DNA of 60,538 nucleotides from an uncultured Bacteroidales bacterium (lineage in GTDB: Bacteria > Bacteroidota > Bacteroidia > Bacteroidales > F082). The DNA lies in contig CALAZZ010000105.1 of assembly GCA_937926515.1 (NCBI GenBank), forward strand, positions 1-60,538, written 5' to 3'. Within the stretch, counting starts at the first letter, position 1. Each line of letters begins with the position of its first letter. The notes beneath the pieces are model-generated. The model was given only the letters and a program-made list of their open reading frames with translations. It did not search any database and was not told the origin of the DNA. The position numbers and the translations under genes were made by a program. Of this stretch, positions 1 through 9,268 are shown one piece after another.

Positions 1-1
1 A

Positions 2-193
2 GGACAAGGGTTGGCAGGTGGTGGAATTTTGGTTTTCAATGCCATGTTTGGATTAATCTTAGGAATTCTTATAGGCGTTATTGCAGTTGTGAAAATAAAA
101 CCTAATTCAACCTCAAAAGCGAATAAAATAGTTTCGATTATTAATTTGGTGTGTATTGGGGCAATGGTAGTTGTAATTATATCCAACTCATAG
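2..193 (+). CDS. small membrane protein, partial at left edge
   Basis: The frame is open from the first bases of the window, so the true start is probably outside it; a TTG at 11 is the first possible start inside. The visible 63 or so residues contain two hydrophobic stretches separated by a short basic loop (KIKPNSTSKANK), as in a small integral membrane protein with two transmembrane helices. The family is not recognised. It ends at 193 with no nearby gene on the same strand. Confidence 0.45.
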   Translation, partial: GQGLAGGGILVFNAMFGLILGILIGVIAVVKIKPNSTSKANKIVSIINLVCIGAMVVVIISNS

Positions 194-475
194 AAAATAA
201 TATGTATTGGCTATTACAAATATGCAAGCCTGCTTTTCCATGATGGACAAGGTTAAAAAATCTGCTATTTTTTATTGGACTTGAAGCTGTTGATCCAGTT
301 TACACAACATATTTACATGCTCAGAAACAAGCACAAAAGCCCACTGGCAAAACCCGATTTATTTTTTAAAATTTGAAATTTTTTAAAGATTAATTCCAAA
401 TCATAGGAGGAAACGGGTATTTTTGAATCGAACTATTCTGTCAGGGCGTGAAATAAATCAAAATAAACATAAGCT
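194..475. other. intergenic region, nothing recognised
   Basis: AT-rich spacer of 282 bases upstream of the DUF2200 gene. I see no clear TAnnTTTG promoter box, tRNA or strong palindrome. A purine-rich AGGAGGAAAC-type stretch lies near 404-415, too far from the ATG at 476 to be its ribosome binding site. Confidence 0.4.
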
Positions 476-841
476 ATGAAGACAACACCCGAACACAATG
501 ACCGAATGGCCAACATGACATTCGCATCGGTATATCCACATTATATTGCAAAAGTTGAACGCAAAGGCAGGACCAGGGAAGAGCTGCATCAAGTCATAGA
601 ATGGTTGACCGGATTTGATTCCAAGAAACTGAACAGCCTGATTGACCAGAATGTAAACTTCAAAACATTCTTTGAAAAAGCAAACCTGAATCCCAATGCA
701 AATCTCATAACAGGAGTAATTTGTGGTTATCGAATTGAAGAAATTGATAATCCAATCACAAAACAAGTCAGGTATTTGGACAAATTGGTGGACGAGTTGG
801 CCAAGGGCAGGAAACTGGAAAAAATCTTCCGGAAAGGGTAA
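476..841 (+). CDS. DUF2200 family protein
   Basis: A 121-residue cytosolic protein that matches the DUF2200 family over its whole length. Recognisable blocks are an N-terminal MTFASVYPHY segment, the KGRTREELHQVIEWLTGFD helix, the NPNANLITGVICGYRIEEI block and a C-terminal KLVDELAKGRK helix. Family members are stand-alone, widely scattered in bacteria and have no established function. The length is typical and the ATG is the only sensible start. The next gene on this strand begins 150 bases later, so they are unlikely to be tightly coupled. Confidence 0.9.
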   Translation: MKTTPEHNDRMANMTFASVYPHYIAKVERKGRTREELHQVIEWLTGFDSKKLNSLIDQNVNFKTFFEKANLNPNANLITGVICGYRIEEIDNPITKQVRYLDKLVDELAKGRKLEKIFRKG

Positions 842-990
842 TGTAGACTGTAAATAGTAAAAAATGGCTTAAATAATACGATAGATGAGGTCCATAGTCA
901 ACTGCCAGTGCTATTAACTCATTTACTCAATACAAAAAAATTAAATAGCGCAGGCAATAAGCGATAATACATCTCAAAGACATTTGATTT

Positions 991-3213
991 ATGGAAATAG
1001 TTCTGGATAAGCAAAATAGCATCATCAAACCTACCGGTCGACTGGATGCAAACAGCAGCAGCGATTTTCAAAAAGCCATTGATGAGATTACCGAAATCAG
1101 GCAAGATCTAATCATTGATATGTCTGCCTGCCCCTATTTATCCAGTGCAGGCATCCGGGTCATCCTTATTGCCAGGAAGAAGCTGAATGCAAATAATAGG
1201 GAATTATATATCTCTGGCCTGGAACCAAATGTAATGCAAGTATTGCAGATGGCCGGCCTGCATCAGATGTTGCATCTCGAGCCTAGCCTCAATCATGCAC
1301 TTTCGAAACGAAAAATGAGCGAGAGCCTAAGCTCAAGCACTCAGGTGACGACAGCTTCGCTGAGGCTTGATTTTCAATTTTTGCATCAAGCGAATACCAA
1401 GGCTTACTGTTGGGTTAAACCAACAATTCTCAGCTTTAATGAATTGAATTTTGGCATAGGACTGGGCACCATGAACAAAAATGATGGTACGGAAGACGTT
1501 GATATCAACTTATTCGTCGCCTCACAGCACTGTGTCGGTTTTCTGCCTCTCAACCCTGCACAGGAGTCTGATTTCAGGATCACCACCGAACCGGCAAAAA
1601 CAGGCCTGTACGTGAGTGAAGCAATTAGCTTTGGTAAGCTGCCCTATGGTGCCATCAGTTGTACCGGCGATGAATTCTTCCGCATGTCTCAGCTGATGAA
1701 TGACATAAACGATTTGCTAAACCAAACAGGCGATACAGACACTGTCAAAATGTTTGTAATGCTTAACCGCGATAGAGAAGCCCCTTCAATTTCATTCCTG
1801 ATCTATAATGATTCGATTATAAAAGACAAATTGACTGCTGTGGGCTTGCATCATATGATGGAGCACATCACTAATAACGATAGCAACGATCACTTTTTCG
1901 GCATTAGCTTCCTGTTGGCTGAATTGGAATTCGACGGCAACCTGCAGGAACTTCCCGGTTTTATTGACCGGCATTTGGGTTTTGAGAACATTGTTGGGGT
2001 CCGGGCATTTGATGAGCACGCAAATATTTATCAGCCATTGATGTGGATTTTTCGTGCAACAGAACTGGTTGATGGGAAACAACAGCTGCTCAGTATCGAT
2101 ACACCCAATTCACTTGAGTTTGAGTCTGAAAAAGCATTTTTAGCCAGGCAGCTTTATACCGATTCCTCCAGGTTGGTTATTGATCAATTACATGGCGGTT
2201 TTTCAGCGCAAACCTTCTCTGTTAATTCCTTCGACCATGAAAGCAGGAAACTGCGGCCTACAGTATTGAAGATTGCTCCCCGCGACCTAATTGAAAGGGA
2301 ATCGGCCGGATGCCAGCAATATGCTTTGCCCTATATTTTTAACAACAGCGCCGTTGTATTAGGTGCCACTTATTTTGGCGATTTGGGAGCCCTGCGATAC
2401 AATTTTGTTGGTATTGGAGGCGAAGAAAGCCGGCTGCAATGGCTCACCAAGTATTATGAGCAACTTGAACCGGATGATCTTGAGCCACTGTTTGATAAAA
2501 TATTCCTTCAGATCCTTAAACCATGGTACGGACAAACAGTAGACAAAGATTTGAAGCTATTCAGCGAGCATGATCCTACCTTTACCTTTTTCCCTCATAT
2601 TTTTGATGTTGCCCTGAATGTGTGGGGCATTGATGCCGATGAGCAACATATGATGATCGAAGGAAAACAATACCTCAACCCGTACTGGTATCTGAAGTAT
2701 AAATATGCCAAATACAGGGACTTCAAGCACAACTACCCGACAGCTGTTTGCCATGGTGACCTGAACATGCAGAATATATTACTGGATGAGTCCATGAATA
2801 TTTACCTGATTGACTTTTCGGAGACAAGACCCAGGGCTGCCATAGCCGATTTTGCAAGGCTTGAGGCCATCATGATGGTTGACCGTGCCGTAGTGGATTC
2901 AAAGGAGGCGTGGCTGGCCTATGCGGACTTTTTAAGCGAATTTTATCAGTCTGAGGTATTGGACTTCCCCAAAGCCAATTGGGAGAAAAATACAGAAAAA
3001 AGCATCCGTAAGCAGTTGTTCGTAACACAAAAAATGCGGACTTATGCCAAACAAGCCGTTGCAGATCACACTGAAGTATTCCCTTATTACCTGGCTTTGC
3101 TGGAATGGGTTCTTCCGATAATATGCTACACCCTTCCGTTACCACAACGTAAAATATCCACTGTGGCATCATCGATCCTTTGCCAAAAACTCATGGAATC
3201 TGGTTTTGATTGA
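991..3213 (+). CDS. STAS domain protein with middle domain X and C-terminal phosphotransferase-like domain
   Basis: A 740-residue three-part protein. Residues 1-105 form a STAS (anti-sigma antagonist) domain; the LSSAGIR motif places the likely phosphoacceptor at Ser52. Residues about 110-330 match, by eye, the C-terminal part of the STAS protein at 5013-6230 (shared patterns FGIGLG/FALGIG, YVSEA/YIPEM, HANIYQPL/HATVITYQPL). The C-terminal ~350 residues look like an APH/choline-kinase-type phosphotransferase: catalytic loop His588-Gly-Asp590 with Asn595, then Asp608-Phe-Ser as the metal-binding motif. The gene is convergent with the minus-strand ABC transporter/partner-switching operon. The STAS and kinase assignments come from motifs; the combined role, perhaps a switch output or effector, is inferred. 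Cytosolic, with no signal peptide or membrane segment. Confidence 0.75.
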   Translation: MEIVLDKQNSIIKPTGRLDANSSSDFQKAIDEITEIRQDLIIDMSACPYLSSAGIRVILIARKKLNANNRELYISGLEPNVMQVLQMAGLHQMLHLEPSLNHALSKRKMSESLSSSTQVTTASLRLDFQFLHQANTKAYCWVKPTILSFNELNFGIGLGTMNKNDGTEDVDINLFVASQHCVGFLPLNPAQESDFRITTEPAKTGLYVSEAISFGKLPYGAISCTGDEFFRMSQLMNDINDLLNQTGDTDTVKMFVMLNRDREAPSISFLIYNDSIIKDKLTAVGLHHMMEHITNNDSNDHFFGISFLLAELEFDGNLQELPGFIDRHLGFENIVGVRAFDEHANIYQPLMWIFRATELVDGKQQLLSIDTPNSLEFESEKAFLARQLYTDSSRLVIDQLHGGFSAQTFSVNSFDHESRKLRPTVLKIAPRDLIERESAGCQQYALPYIFNNSAVVLGATYFGDLGALRYNFVGIGGEESRLQWLTKYYEQLEPDDLEPLFDKIFLQILKPWYGQTVDKDLKLFSEHDPTFTFFPHIFDVALNVWGIDADEQHMMIEGKQYLNPYWYLKYKYAKYRDFKHNYPTAVCHGDLNMQNILLDESMNIYLIDFSETRPRAAIADFARLEAIMMVDRAVVDSKEAWLAYADFLSEFYQSEVLDFPKANWEKNTEKSIRKQLFVTQKMRTYAKQAVADHTEVFPYYLALLEWVLPIICYTLPLPQRKISTVASSILCQKLMESGFD

Positions 3214-3269
3214 TTGAAAACGAAAGGTTTCTATATCAGAGAATTCCCTTTTAGTTAATTAGAATTCAA

Positions 3270-4082
3270 CTAAACATACTGCTTTAACAACAGTTCAGCC
3301 ACACTTTCGTCGAACAGTTCGCGCTTCTGCAATCTGTCGAAGGTATCAATCAAATCATGCACCCGCACTCGTTTCTTCATCTCATCACGATAATCCTCAA
3401 CTATCCGGCCACGGTGCATCATGACAATGCGTTGTGTGAGGTCAATGGCCTGCTGCATGGAGTGGGTAACCATCAAGGCAGTAAGGTTTTCTTTTTCAAT
3501 AATATACTTTGTAAGTTCAGCCACTTTTGCAGCACTTTTCGGGTCGAGTGCTGCAGTATGCTCATCCAGCAGCAAAAGCTTGGGCTTTAGCCATGTGGCC
3601 ATTAGCAGGGTCAGTGCCTGGCGCTGTCCTCCTGAAAGCGTTCCGATCGGATTGTCAATACGATCTTCCAAACCCATTTTAAGGACACTTACACGATCTG
3701 CAATTTCATTCCTGACCCGCTGGGTCACGGCCAGACGTAAGCTTCGGTTTTGACCTCGCTTCATGGCCATCACTATATTCTCAGCAATGCTCATTTCAGC
3801 TGCCGATCCGGCAAAAGGATTCTGAAAAACCCGCCCGATAAGGCTTGCCCGCCTGTATTCATACCATTTGCTGATGTTTTGTCCATTAAGCGTAATACTA
3901 CCAGTATCAGGGATGAATGTGCCGGCAATGGCATTGAGTAAGGTGCTTTTCCCTGATCCATTGGTGCCGATTATTGCTGTGAAGCACCCCTCTTCGATGG
4001 TTAAACTCACCTTTTGCAATGCCCTCACTTCGTTGACCGTATTGGGATAAAATGTTTTACTGAGTTGATCAATTTTAAGCAT
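3270..4082 (-). CDS. ABC transporter ATP-binding protein of an ABC_sub_bind-type importer
   Basis: A 270-residue ATPase with Walker A GTNGSGKST, signature LSGGQRQAL, Walker B LLLLDEHTAALDP and switch VTHS, so all catalytic elements are intact. It should power import together with the permease at 4075-5016 and the binding protein at 6239-9142, the usual three components of the poorly characterised transporters related to COG1101/COG4120/COG2984 (some streptococcal relatives carry tryptophan). The frame is open 24 codons further upstream, but I place the start at 4082: this ATG is preceded by GGAGGA, and it overlaps the permease stop by 8 bases, indicating translational coupling. Last gene of the minus-strand operon. 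Confidence 0.88.
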   Translation of the reverse strand: MLKIDQLSKTFYPNTVNEVRALQKVSLTIEEGCFTAIIGTNGSGKSTLLNAIAGTFIPDTGSITLNGQNISKWYEYRRASLIGRVFQNPFAGSAAEMSIAENIVMAMKRGQNRSLRLAVTQRVRNEIADRVSVLKMGLEDRIDNPIGTLSGGQRQALTLLMATWLKPKLLLLDEHTAALDPKSAAKVAELTKYIIEKENLTALMVTHSMQQAIDLTQRIVMMHRGRIVEDYRDEMKKRVRVHDLIDTFDRLQKRELFDESVAELLLKQYV

Positions 4083-5016
4083 GCCTTTGTCCTCCGAAAA
4101 TGGATTTGGTGAGCGTTTTAAATAGTGTGGGAGCCACCAGCGCAAGAAATACAAATACTGCTGTGACCAGCTTGAGGTCGTTTGGGTTTAAACCCCAGCG
4201 CAAGGCAATGGCTATGAGCAGCCTGAATAAAATGGTGCCCAGTATGGCACCTATTATGGTAATTCCAATACCGGACTTACCCACCAGAGCCTCTCCGATG
4301 ATGATACTGGCTAAACCCCAAACCATCATTCCGATTCCCATTTGCACATCGGCAAATCCCTGGTATTGTGCCAGCAAGCCTCCGGATAAGGCTACCAGGC
4401 CATTCGATAAGGCCAGACTGAAAACAACCATAGTATGGTTGTTGATGCCCTGTGCACGAACCATCTGCGAATTGTTCCCGGTAGCCCGCAACGCTGTTCC
4501 AAAATGAGTTTTCAGAAATGCAGACAAGGCAATACTAAGCAGCACACAAATTGCCAGGCTACTGATAAACACAGCCAGATCACCTGCAGGCACAGGCCAA
4601 CCGAACAGGCTTATTTTTGTGACTCCCCCACTTAAATTCACGAGTAATGTTTCCGTTGAACCTGATATGGTTTCTGTATCCAGAAGTGGAATATTGCTGC
4701 GACCCATAATACGCAAATTAATGGAGTATAATGCCGTCATCACAAGTATGCCGGCCAGTATTTGCTGTATCTTAAAACGTGTGTGTAAGATACCTGTGAT
4801 CATACCTGCAGCTGCCCCTCCCAAAAAAGCGATAAGGCATGCCAGCCAGGGCGACATCCCCGACATGATAAGCACTGCAGTAAGCGAAGCCCCAAGGGTG
4901 ATGCTACCATCAACGGTAATATCGGTAAACCTTATCATGCGAAAGCTGATCAACATACCAAGAGACAAAAGCGACAGAATTAAACCCATCGTAAAAGCAC
5001 CAATAACTAAGTTCAT
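4075..5016 (-). CDS. ABC transporter permease (BPD_transp_2 / COG4120 type)
   Basis: A 313-residue, very hydrophobic inner-membrane protein with about eight to nine predicted transmembrane stretches. It resembles the branched-chain amino acid/ribose-type permease superfamily, in the subgroup that pairs with ABC_sub_bind binding proteins; the FTDITVDGSITLGA and GKSGIGITIIGAILGT segments are typical. It starts with ATG inside the stop of the upstream STAS gene (ATGA overlap) behind a strong GGAGGA ribosome binding site, and its end overlaps the ATPase start. This links the transporter and the STAS protein in one transcript. The substrate cannot be told from sequence. Confidence 0.88.
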   Translation of the reverse strand: MNLVIGAFTMGLILSLLSLGMLISFRMIRFTDITVDGSITLGASLTAVLIMSGMSPWLACLIAFLGGAAAGMITGILHTRFKIQQILAGILVMTALYSINLRIMGRSNIPLLDTETISGSTETLLVNLSGGVTKISLFGWPVPAGDLAVFISSLAICVLLSIALSAFLKTHFGTALRATGNNSQMVRAQGINNHTMVVFSLALSNGLVALSGGLLAQYQGFADVQMGIGMMVWGLASIIIGEALVGKSGIGITIIGAILGTILFRLLIAIALRWGLNPNDLKLVTAVFVFLALVAPTLFKTLTKSIFGGQRHA

Positions 5017-6230
5017 AATAAATCCTCCACATTTTTAATTGGTGAACACCAGCAAGCACCTCTGACAAGGGAACTTTGTCCCAAGCCTGCAGCGGGTCTG
5101 TTATCATCGATCAAGTGGATCAAGGCCTTAGGTGGTGGCCCATTTAACAACTTACTAACCTGCTGATGAAGATCTATTTTACCATTTTCCAATGGCTGAT
5201 AAGTGATCACTGTCGCATGAAAATGCCCGTTCAATCCAGGTTTCGAAGGCAATGGCCTCAAAATGCGGTAATCCTTTTGAACCTTACTAACCACCCCAAA
5301 AATCAGGGCCTGTTCACCGGCATATATTCTATCACCGCTAAAGGATAACCATTCACGCATATCAGGATAATCCACGGGAGGTATTTCTGTCCCGGCAACA
5401 GGTGGTTTGGTGAGGACGGCTCCAACCAGACCATCTGTTTCTCCCAGTATGACCAGGGCTGCAGCTTCAGTCTCGGTCATGGACAGCGCCTGCTCCGCAA
5501 GCTCAGATAGTGGAAAGCTTAGCTTTTCTCCGTGAGGTGAGAACCGAAAAAGTCCGGCCATCTCACCCTTACAATAAACCGCTTGCAGCACCTCCATCTC
5601 GGGGATATACTCTTTTTCAGCAAACAAATAATCAGGTCTTGACTTTTCTTCAGCCGGTTGAAAAACAACGTGTCCTCCAACGGCTATAAATTCACCATAA
5701 GCCGGTTCTGTAGCATGATCATCCTGGGCTGCACCACCAATACCCAGAGCAAATACTGATTTTGGAAAGGCTAGCCGCCGAACTTTGAAAGCCTCCATGC
5801 TTGTCCAGGGAACCCAATCAGCAATGACTTCCATCTCAATTGAGGCTGATTGATCTAAGGTATAAACCTCCGCTGAGGGCGAATCTACTGCTTCTTGCTG
5901 AATATCGTTCTGTTGAGTTCCCTCAGGCCAATCTTCTGAAAGCCAGTGTTTGAAACCAGTCATCCCAATGGTTTTGGCCACAAACGGTTGTGCACGGACA
6001 ATCAGGAAGCTACCATTAACCTTATTTAGTTCTTTATAAATTCTCACCAGTGAACGGATTCCGGCCGAGCTCAAAAAGGCAAGCTTCTCAGCATCAATAA
6101 TCATATGATGCTGTCCATTACGTATCTGCTCAAAGCAGCAATCCAAAAAATACTCCGACCAGGAAGCATCAAGTCGCCCGCTGGCCCTGATGATGATGTA
6201 GATGCCGCTCTTCTCCAGTGTGATTTGCAT
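5013..6230 (-). CDS. STAS domain protein with C-terminal domain X, embedded in ABC transporter operon
   Basis: A 405-residue cytosolic protein. Residues 1-105 are a STAS domain with the LSSAGIR phosphoacceptor motif (probable Ser55), the substrate site of RsbW-type kinases and SpoIIE-type phosphatases. Residues about 120-405 do not match a domain I can name. They share order and several short blocks with the middle of the 740-residue STAS protein at 991-3213, but lack its phosphotransferase-like part. The gene lies 8 bases downstream of the triple binding protein and overlaps the permease by 4 bases, so it is co-translated with the transporter. A plausible role, inferred only, is to connect partner-switching phosphorylation with transporter activity or output. 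Confidence 0.75.
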   Translation of the reverse strand: MQITLEKSGIYIIIRASGRLDASWSEYFLDCCFEQIRNGQHHMIIDAEKLAFLSSAGIRSLVRIYKELNKVNGSFLIVRAQPFVAKTIGMTGFKHWLSEDWPEGTQQNDIQQEAVDSPSAEVYTLDQSASIEMEVIADWVPWTSMEAFKVRRLAFPKSVFALGIGGAAQDDHATEPAYGEFIAVGGHVVFQPAEEKSRPDYLFAEKEYIPEMEVLQAVYCKGEMAGLFRFSPHGEKLSFPLSELAEQALSMTETEAAALVILGETDGLVGAVLTKPPVAGTEIPPVDYPDMREWLSFSGDRIYAGEQALIFGVVSKVQKDYRILRPLPSKPGLNGHFHATVITYQPLENGKIDLHQQVSKLLNGPPPKALIHLIDDNRPAAGLGQSSLVRGACWCSPIKNVEDLL

Positions 6231-6238
6231 GATGTGAA

Positions 6239-9142
6239 TTACTTTGAATTATTGAATACTTGCGCCTTTGACAAAAATGAAGGTGTAAGTTGAAGATTGA
6301 ATCTTTCCGTAAGCTCAGGATTATACAGCAGTTTCTCCGATTGAGTATTGCTAAAGGGAATGGTGGCAGGGCTTTCTCCCCTGAGTACGCGTACAGCTTT
6401 TTCGGCTGCCTCCAATCCTGCATCATAATAATCCCGTGCAAGACAAACGGCACCTCCTTCGCGCATCTGATCACTGTCGAAAACAAAAACCGGTAAATTG
6501 CTTTCGGCTGCCCTACGCGCTATGAGTGCAAAACCGGGCCGGGTCATATTATCAACAACCTGACAAACAAGTTGAATATCTTGTCTGACCAATTCTGAAG
6601 CAGACTGACTAAGATCGGCACTTGAGGTAACCGGTAAGCTGACCAATCCAATACCTTCATGCTCCAAAGCTTCAGCAAACCAATCCTTATATAGCACACT
6701 GTTGATCTCGGCGGGTGTGAACAAGGTGCCCACCATTTTCACATGAGGTGCAACTTCCCTGATCAAACGTGCCATGCCCGCGAATGGTGACCGGGTGGTT
6801 ATCCCAGTAATATGTGGTAAATGATTGGTCTCACTTTCACCTGCCCCTGCCAGTACGGCATCGCCTACACCCGTAAATACAATTTTGGTATCATCCCCGG
6901 CTTGCCTCATGGCTGCCTGAAGGGCAGGTGTAGATATCACCATCAACAAATCTACCCGATCCGATTTAACCGTTGTCATGATACTTGAGAGCGTTGACAT
7001 ATCGCCTTGGGCATTATATACCTTCAGGTTGTAATCCCTGTCTTCAACAAAACCGGCAGCTCTTATCCCATCTATAAGACCCTCGTGGCACCGCTCTGCA
7101 AACTCTGTATCACTGTAATGAACCAGGCTCAATTTCAGCATACCAGGTGATGCCGGCAACTTCCGGCGTTTCACCGGATCTATGCGTTTTTGTACTTGTG
7201 TGGTAGTTATAGGTAAGTCTGCAGCCGGGACCCCTGCAATTATCTTGGCGACCATTTTACCTGATTGCTTTCCCCACTCAAAAAAATCATCTCCATAAGC
7301 AGCAGTTGCTCCTTGTGCAACCAGCTGTGGTTCAGTAGCAAAAATAGGCACATTGGCTGCATTCGCAGCACGTTTAATTGAAGCAAATCCGGTATTTGCC
7401 AGATTGTCAGCCGAAATGATGATCACCTCTGCACCACGCTGAAGTACAGATTGCGTGGCCATACCCAGTTCTGCAACTGATGTGGCTGTGGCTTCAATTA
7501 CTTTGACATTTCGCTCCCGGGCTGCCAATCTGAGCTTTTCAACAGATAAAACCGAATTAAACTGGGATGCATCATATACAATACCGGCCTTGGATAAGCC
7601 TCCAAGATAATCACTGGCCATATCCAGCAACACATCAACAGGCGGATCATCATGCACACCGCAGACATTTGCCTGTCGACCTTTACTAAACACCCCTACT
7701 TTCGCCGGATCGCTTGACACCGTGAAAACAACCGGAATATCCTTTACTTTGTTTACTACAGCCATCATCACCGGTGTAGTGATCGTAACAATAACATCAG
7801 GATTATCCTGCACGGCTGCATCAATAATTTGTGGCAGCTGTGCGATCTCGCCCTGTGCATTATATCGCCTGATGGTATAATCAACATCTTCAAGAAGTCC
7901 GCTCCATTGCATGCCATTCACGAGACCCAGATCAGCCTCTTCGAGCAGGCGATTCTCAACCAAGGTAATGAAGGCCACTTGCGCAGGCCTTCCATTTTTC
8001 TCAGCTACGTTCAGATAATGGTTGGCTTCGTAAATTTGTTTGGCTGTCGGTTCAATACCCTGGGCTCTAAGAGCGGCAAAATCGAGGCTGATCTGCTGCT
8101 CCTCGCCCGGCAGAAGGCTTGCATTGATTTTTTCTTGCACAAAGGGTGTAATTTTCCAGGCATTTCCCAATGTTTTTAGAAGTGCATTGTTTAAGGCTAG
8201 CACTTCGGGCACAACATTTTCAATCCTTATCGAAGAAGGGCTTTTGCCTTCGAGGATGGCGATGGCCAGATCTGCAGTATATACTCCAACGGTATAATAA
8301 TCAGCGCCCAGCCCAAACAGCACACCATCCTTTATGTCGCCGGGATCGTTAGAGAAAACAGGAATTTTGTATTGACCAGCAAGGTTGACAATCAAGTTAA
8401 TGGAGGCCATGGCAACCGTATCGCCACCAACCCATATGGCTTCTGCACCTTTAGCCAGCAGTGCACGTATGGCATCGGAAACTTCTGAAGTGTTACCGGC
8501 AATGGCTTCAATCAATTCTATGCCAAGTTTTTCACAAATAGCACGTGCTTCTATCAGGCATGCCTCTGAACAATGCTCGCCCGGGTTCCAGACCACGCCT
8601 ACTTTTCGAATGGCAGGATTCAGTTCGTGCAAAACATGGAATGTCGTTTCAACAGGTTGAAAAGTTCCGATACCGGCCATATAAGGCGGGTGTTGGTCGG
8701 GAGCGGAGCCGGTTATGCCAACTCCTGTCCCATAAGGGTCAGTTACAGCGCCAAATACATGCCATTTCTTAATATGTTGATTAGCTTTTGATAGCACTTG
8801 CAGGGCCACGGTGCTTGAGCTGATGATCAGATCATAAGGGCCATTTACAATCTCACGTGCAATGGCGTTAGCGGTACCGAAATCGCCTTGCGGGTTAAAT
8901 CCTTTGATGTTTCCGTTCCCCGGAGCCACATAACCCCTTTCCTGTAAGCGGTCTATGACGCCAGCCACATGTTTATCAAGCGCATGTGTGGAGGCAAGTT
9001 GCATGATGGCAATTTTTGGAAAATCAACCTGTTGTCCTGGCCTTTGCTGTTTTCGCTGACTCATATCCGAGAACAACAATACCGCCGAAGCCGCTGTGAT
9101 TAAAGTAACAGCGAGCCAAAGGTCTTTAATAATATTCTTCAT
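6239..9142 (-). CDS. ABC transporter substrate-binding protein with three tandem ABC_sub_bind domains
   Basis: A 967-residue protein with an N-terminal membrane anchor or uncleaved signal (about residues 8-26), followed by three consecutive periplasmic binding units of roughly 300 residues, where ordinary family members have one. The units begin near KIAIMQLAS (about 44), QVAFITLVE (about 390) and KLSLVHYSD (about 688). Each repeats the pattern of an NxQGD/NAQGE block, a TTPVM/STPAL strand and a GVVWNPGE/GIVYDAS/GTLFTPAE hinge strand. It should face the periplasm and deliver ligand to the permease encoded downstream. Tandem units could give multivalent or multi-ligand sensing. ATG start at 9142; the gap to the upstream RsbW-like gene is about 126 bases. 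Confidence 0.85.
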   Translation of the reverse strand: MKNIIKDLWLAVTLITAASAVLLFSDMSQRKQQRPGQQVDFPKIAIMQLASTHALDKHVAGVIDRLQERGYVAPGNGNIKGFNPQGDFGTANAIAREIVNGPYDLIISSSTVALQVLSKANQHIKKWHVFGAVTDPYGTGVGITGSAPDQHPPYMAGIGTFQPVETTFHVLHELNPAIRKVGVVWNPGEHCSEACLIEARAICEKLGIELIEAIAGNTSEVSDAIRALLAKGAEAIWVGGDTVAMASINLIVNLAGQYKIPVFSNDPGDIKDGVLFGLGADYYTVGVYTADLAIAILEGKSPSSIRIENVVPEVLALNNALLKTLGNAWKITPFVQEKINASLLPGEEQQISLDFAALRAQGIEPTAKQIYEANHYLNVAEKNGRPAQVAFITLVENRLLEEADLGLVNGMQWSGLLEDVDYTIRRYNAQGEIAQLPQIIDAAVQDNPDVIVTITTPVMMAVVNKVKDIPVVFTVSSDPAKVGVFSKGRQANVCGVHDDPPVDVLLDMASDYLGGLSKAGIVYDASQFNSVLSVEKLRLAARERNVKVIEATATSVAELGMATQSVLQRGAEVIIISADNLANTGFASIKRAANAANVPIFATEPQLVAQGATAAYGDDFFEWGKQSGKMVAKIIAGVPAADLPITTTQVQKRIDPVKRRKLPASPGMLKLSLVHYSDTEFAERCHEGLIDGIRAAGFVEDRDYNLKVYNAQGDMSTLSSIMTTVKSDRVDLLMVISTPALQAAMRQAGDDTKIVFTGVGDAVLAGAGESETNHLPHITGITTRSPFAGMARLIREVAPHVKMVGTLFTPAEINSVLYKDWFAEALEHEGIGLVSLPVTSSADLSQSASELVRQDIQLVCQVVDNMTRPGFALIARRAAESNLPVFVFDSDQMREGGAVCLARDYYDAGLEAAEKAVRVLRGESPATIPFSNTQSEKLLYNPELTERFNLQLTPSFLSKAQVFNNSK

Positions 9143-9268
9143 TGCTGTTATTTTGCTTTTATATGGTTCGTAGGTAATCTGGCTAATATAAGTTTTCGGA
9201 GAAGGTTCTCAATTCAGCTTTGTACTGAAAAATTGATTTTCCACAAAAGCTTTGTCAGAATCATCATA

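Noticed and set aside
458..766. A 102-codon minus-strand frame
   Set aside because: Antisense to the DUF2200 gene, which has full-length family similarity.
3250..3274. TTTAGTT/AACTAAA palindrome between convergent genes at 3213 and 3270
   Set aside because: Only A/T-rich 7-bp arms, no T run, and it overlaps the ATPase stop codon; too weak to call a terminator.
4619..5038. A 139-codon plus-strand frame
   Set aside because: Antisense to the clearly real ABC permease gene; shadow of a hydrophobic gene.
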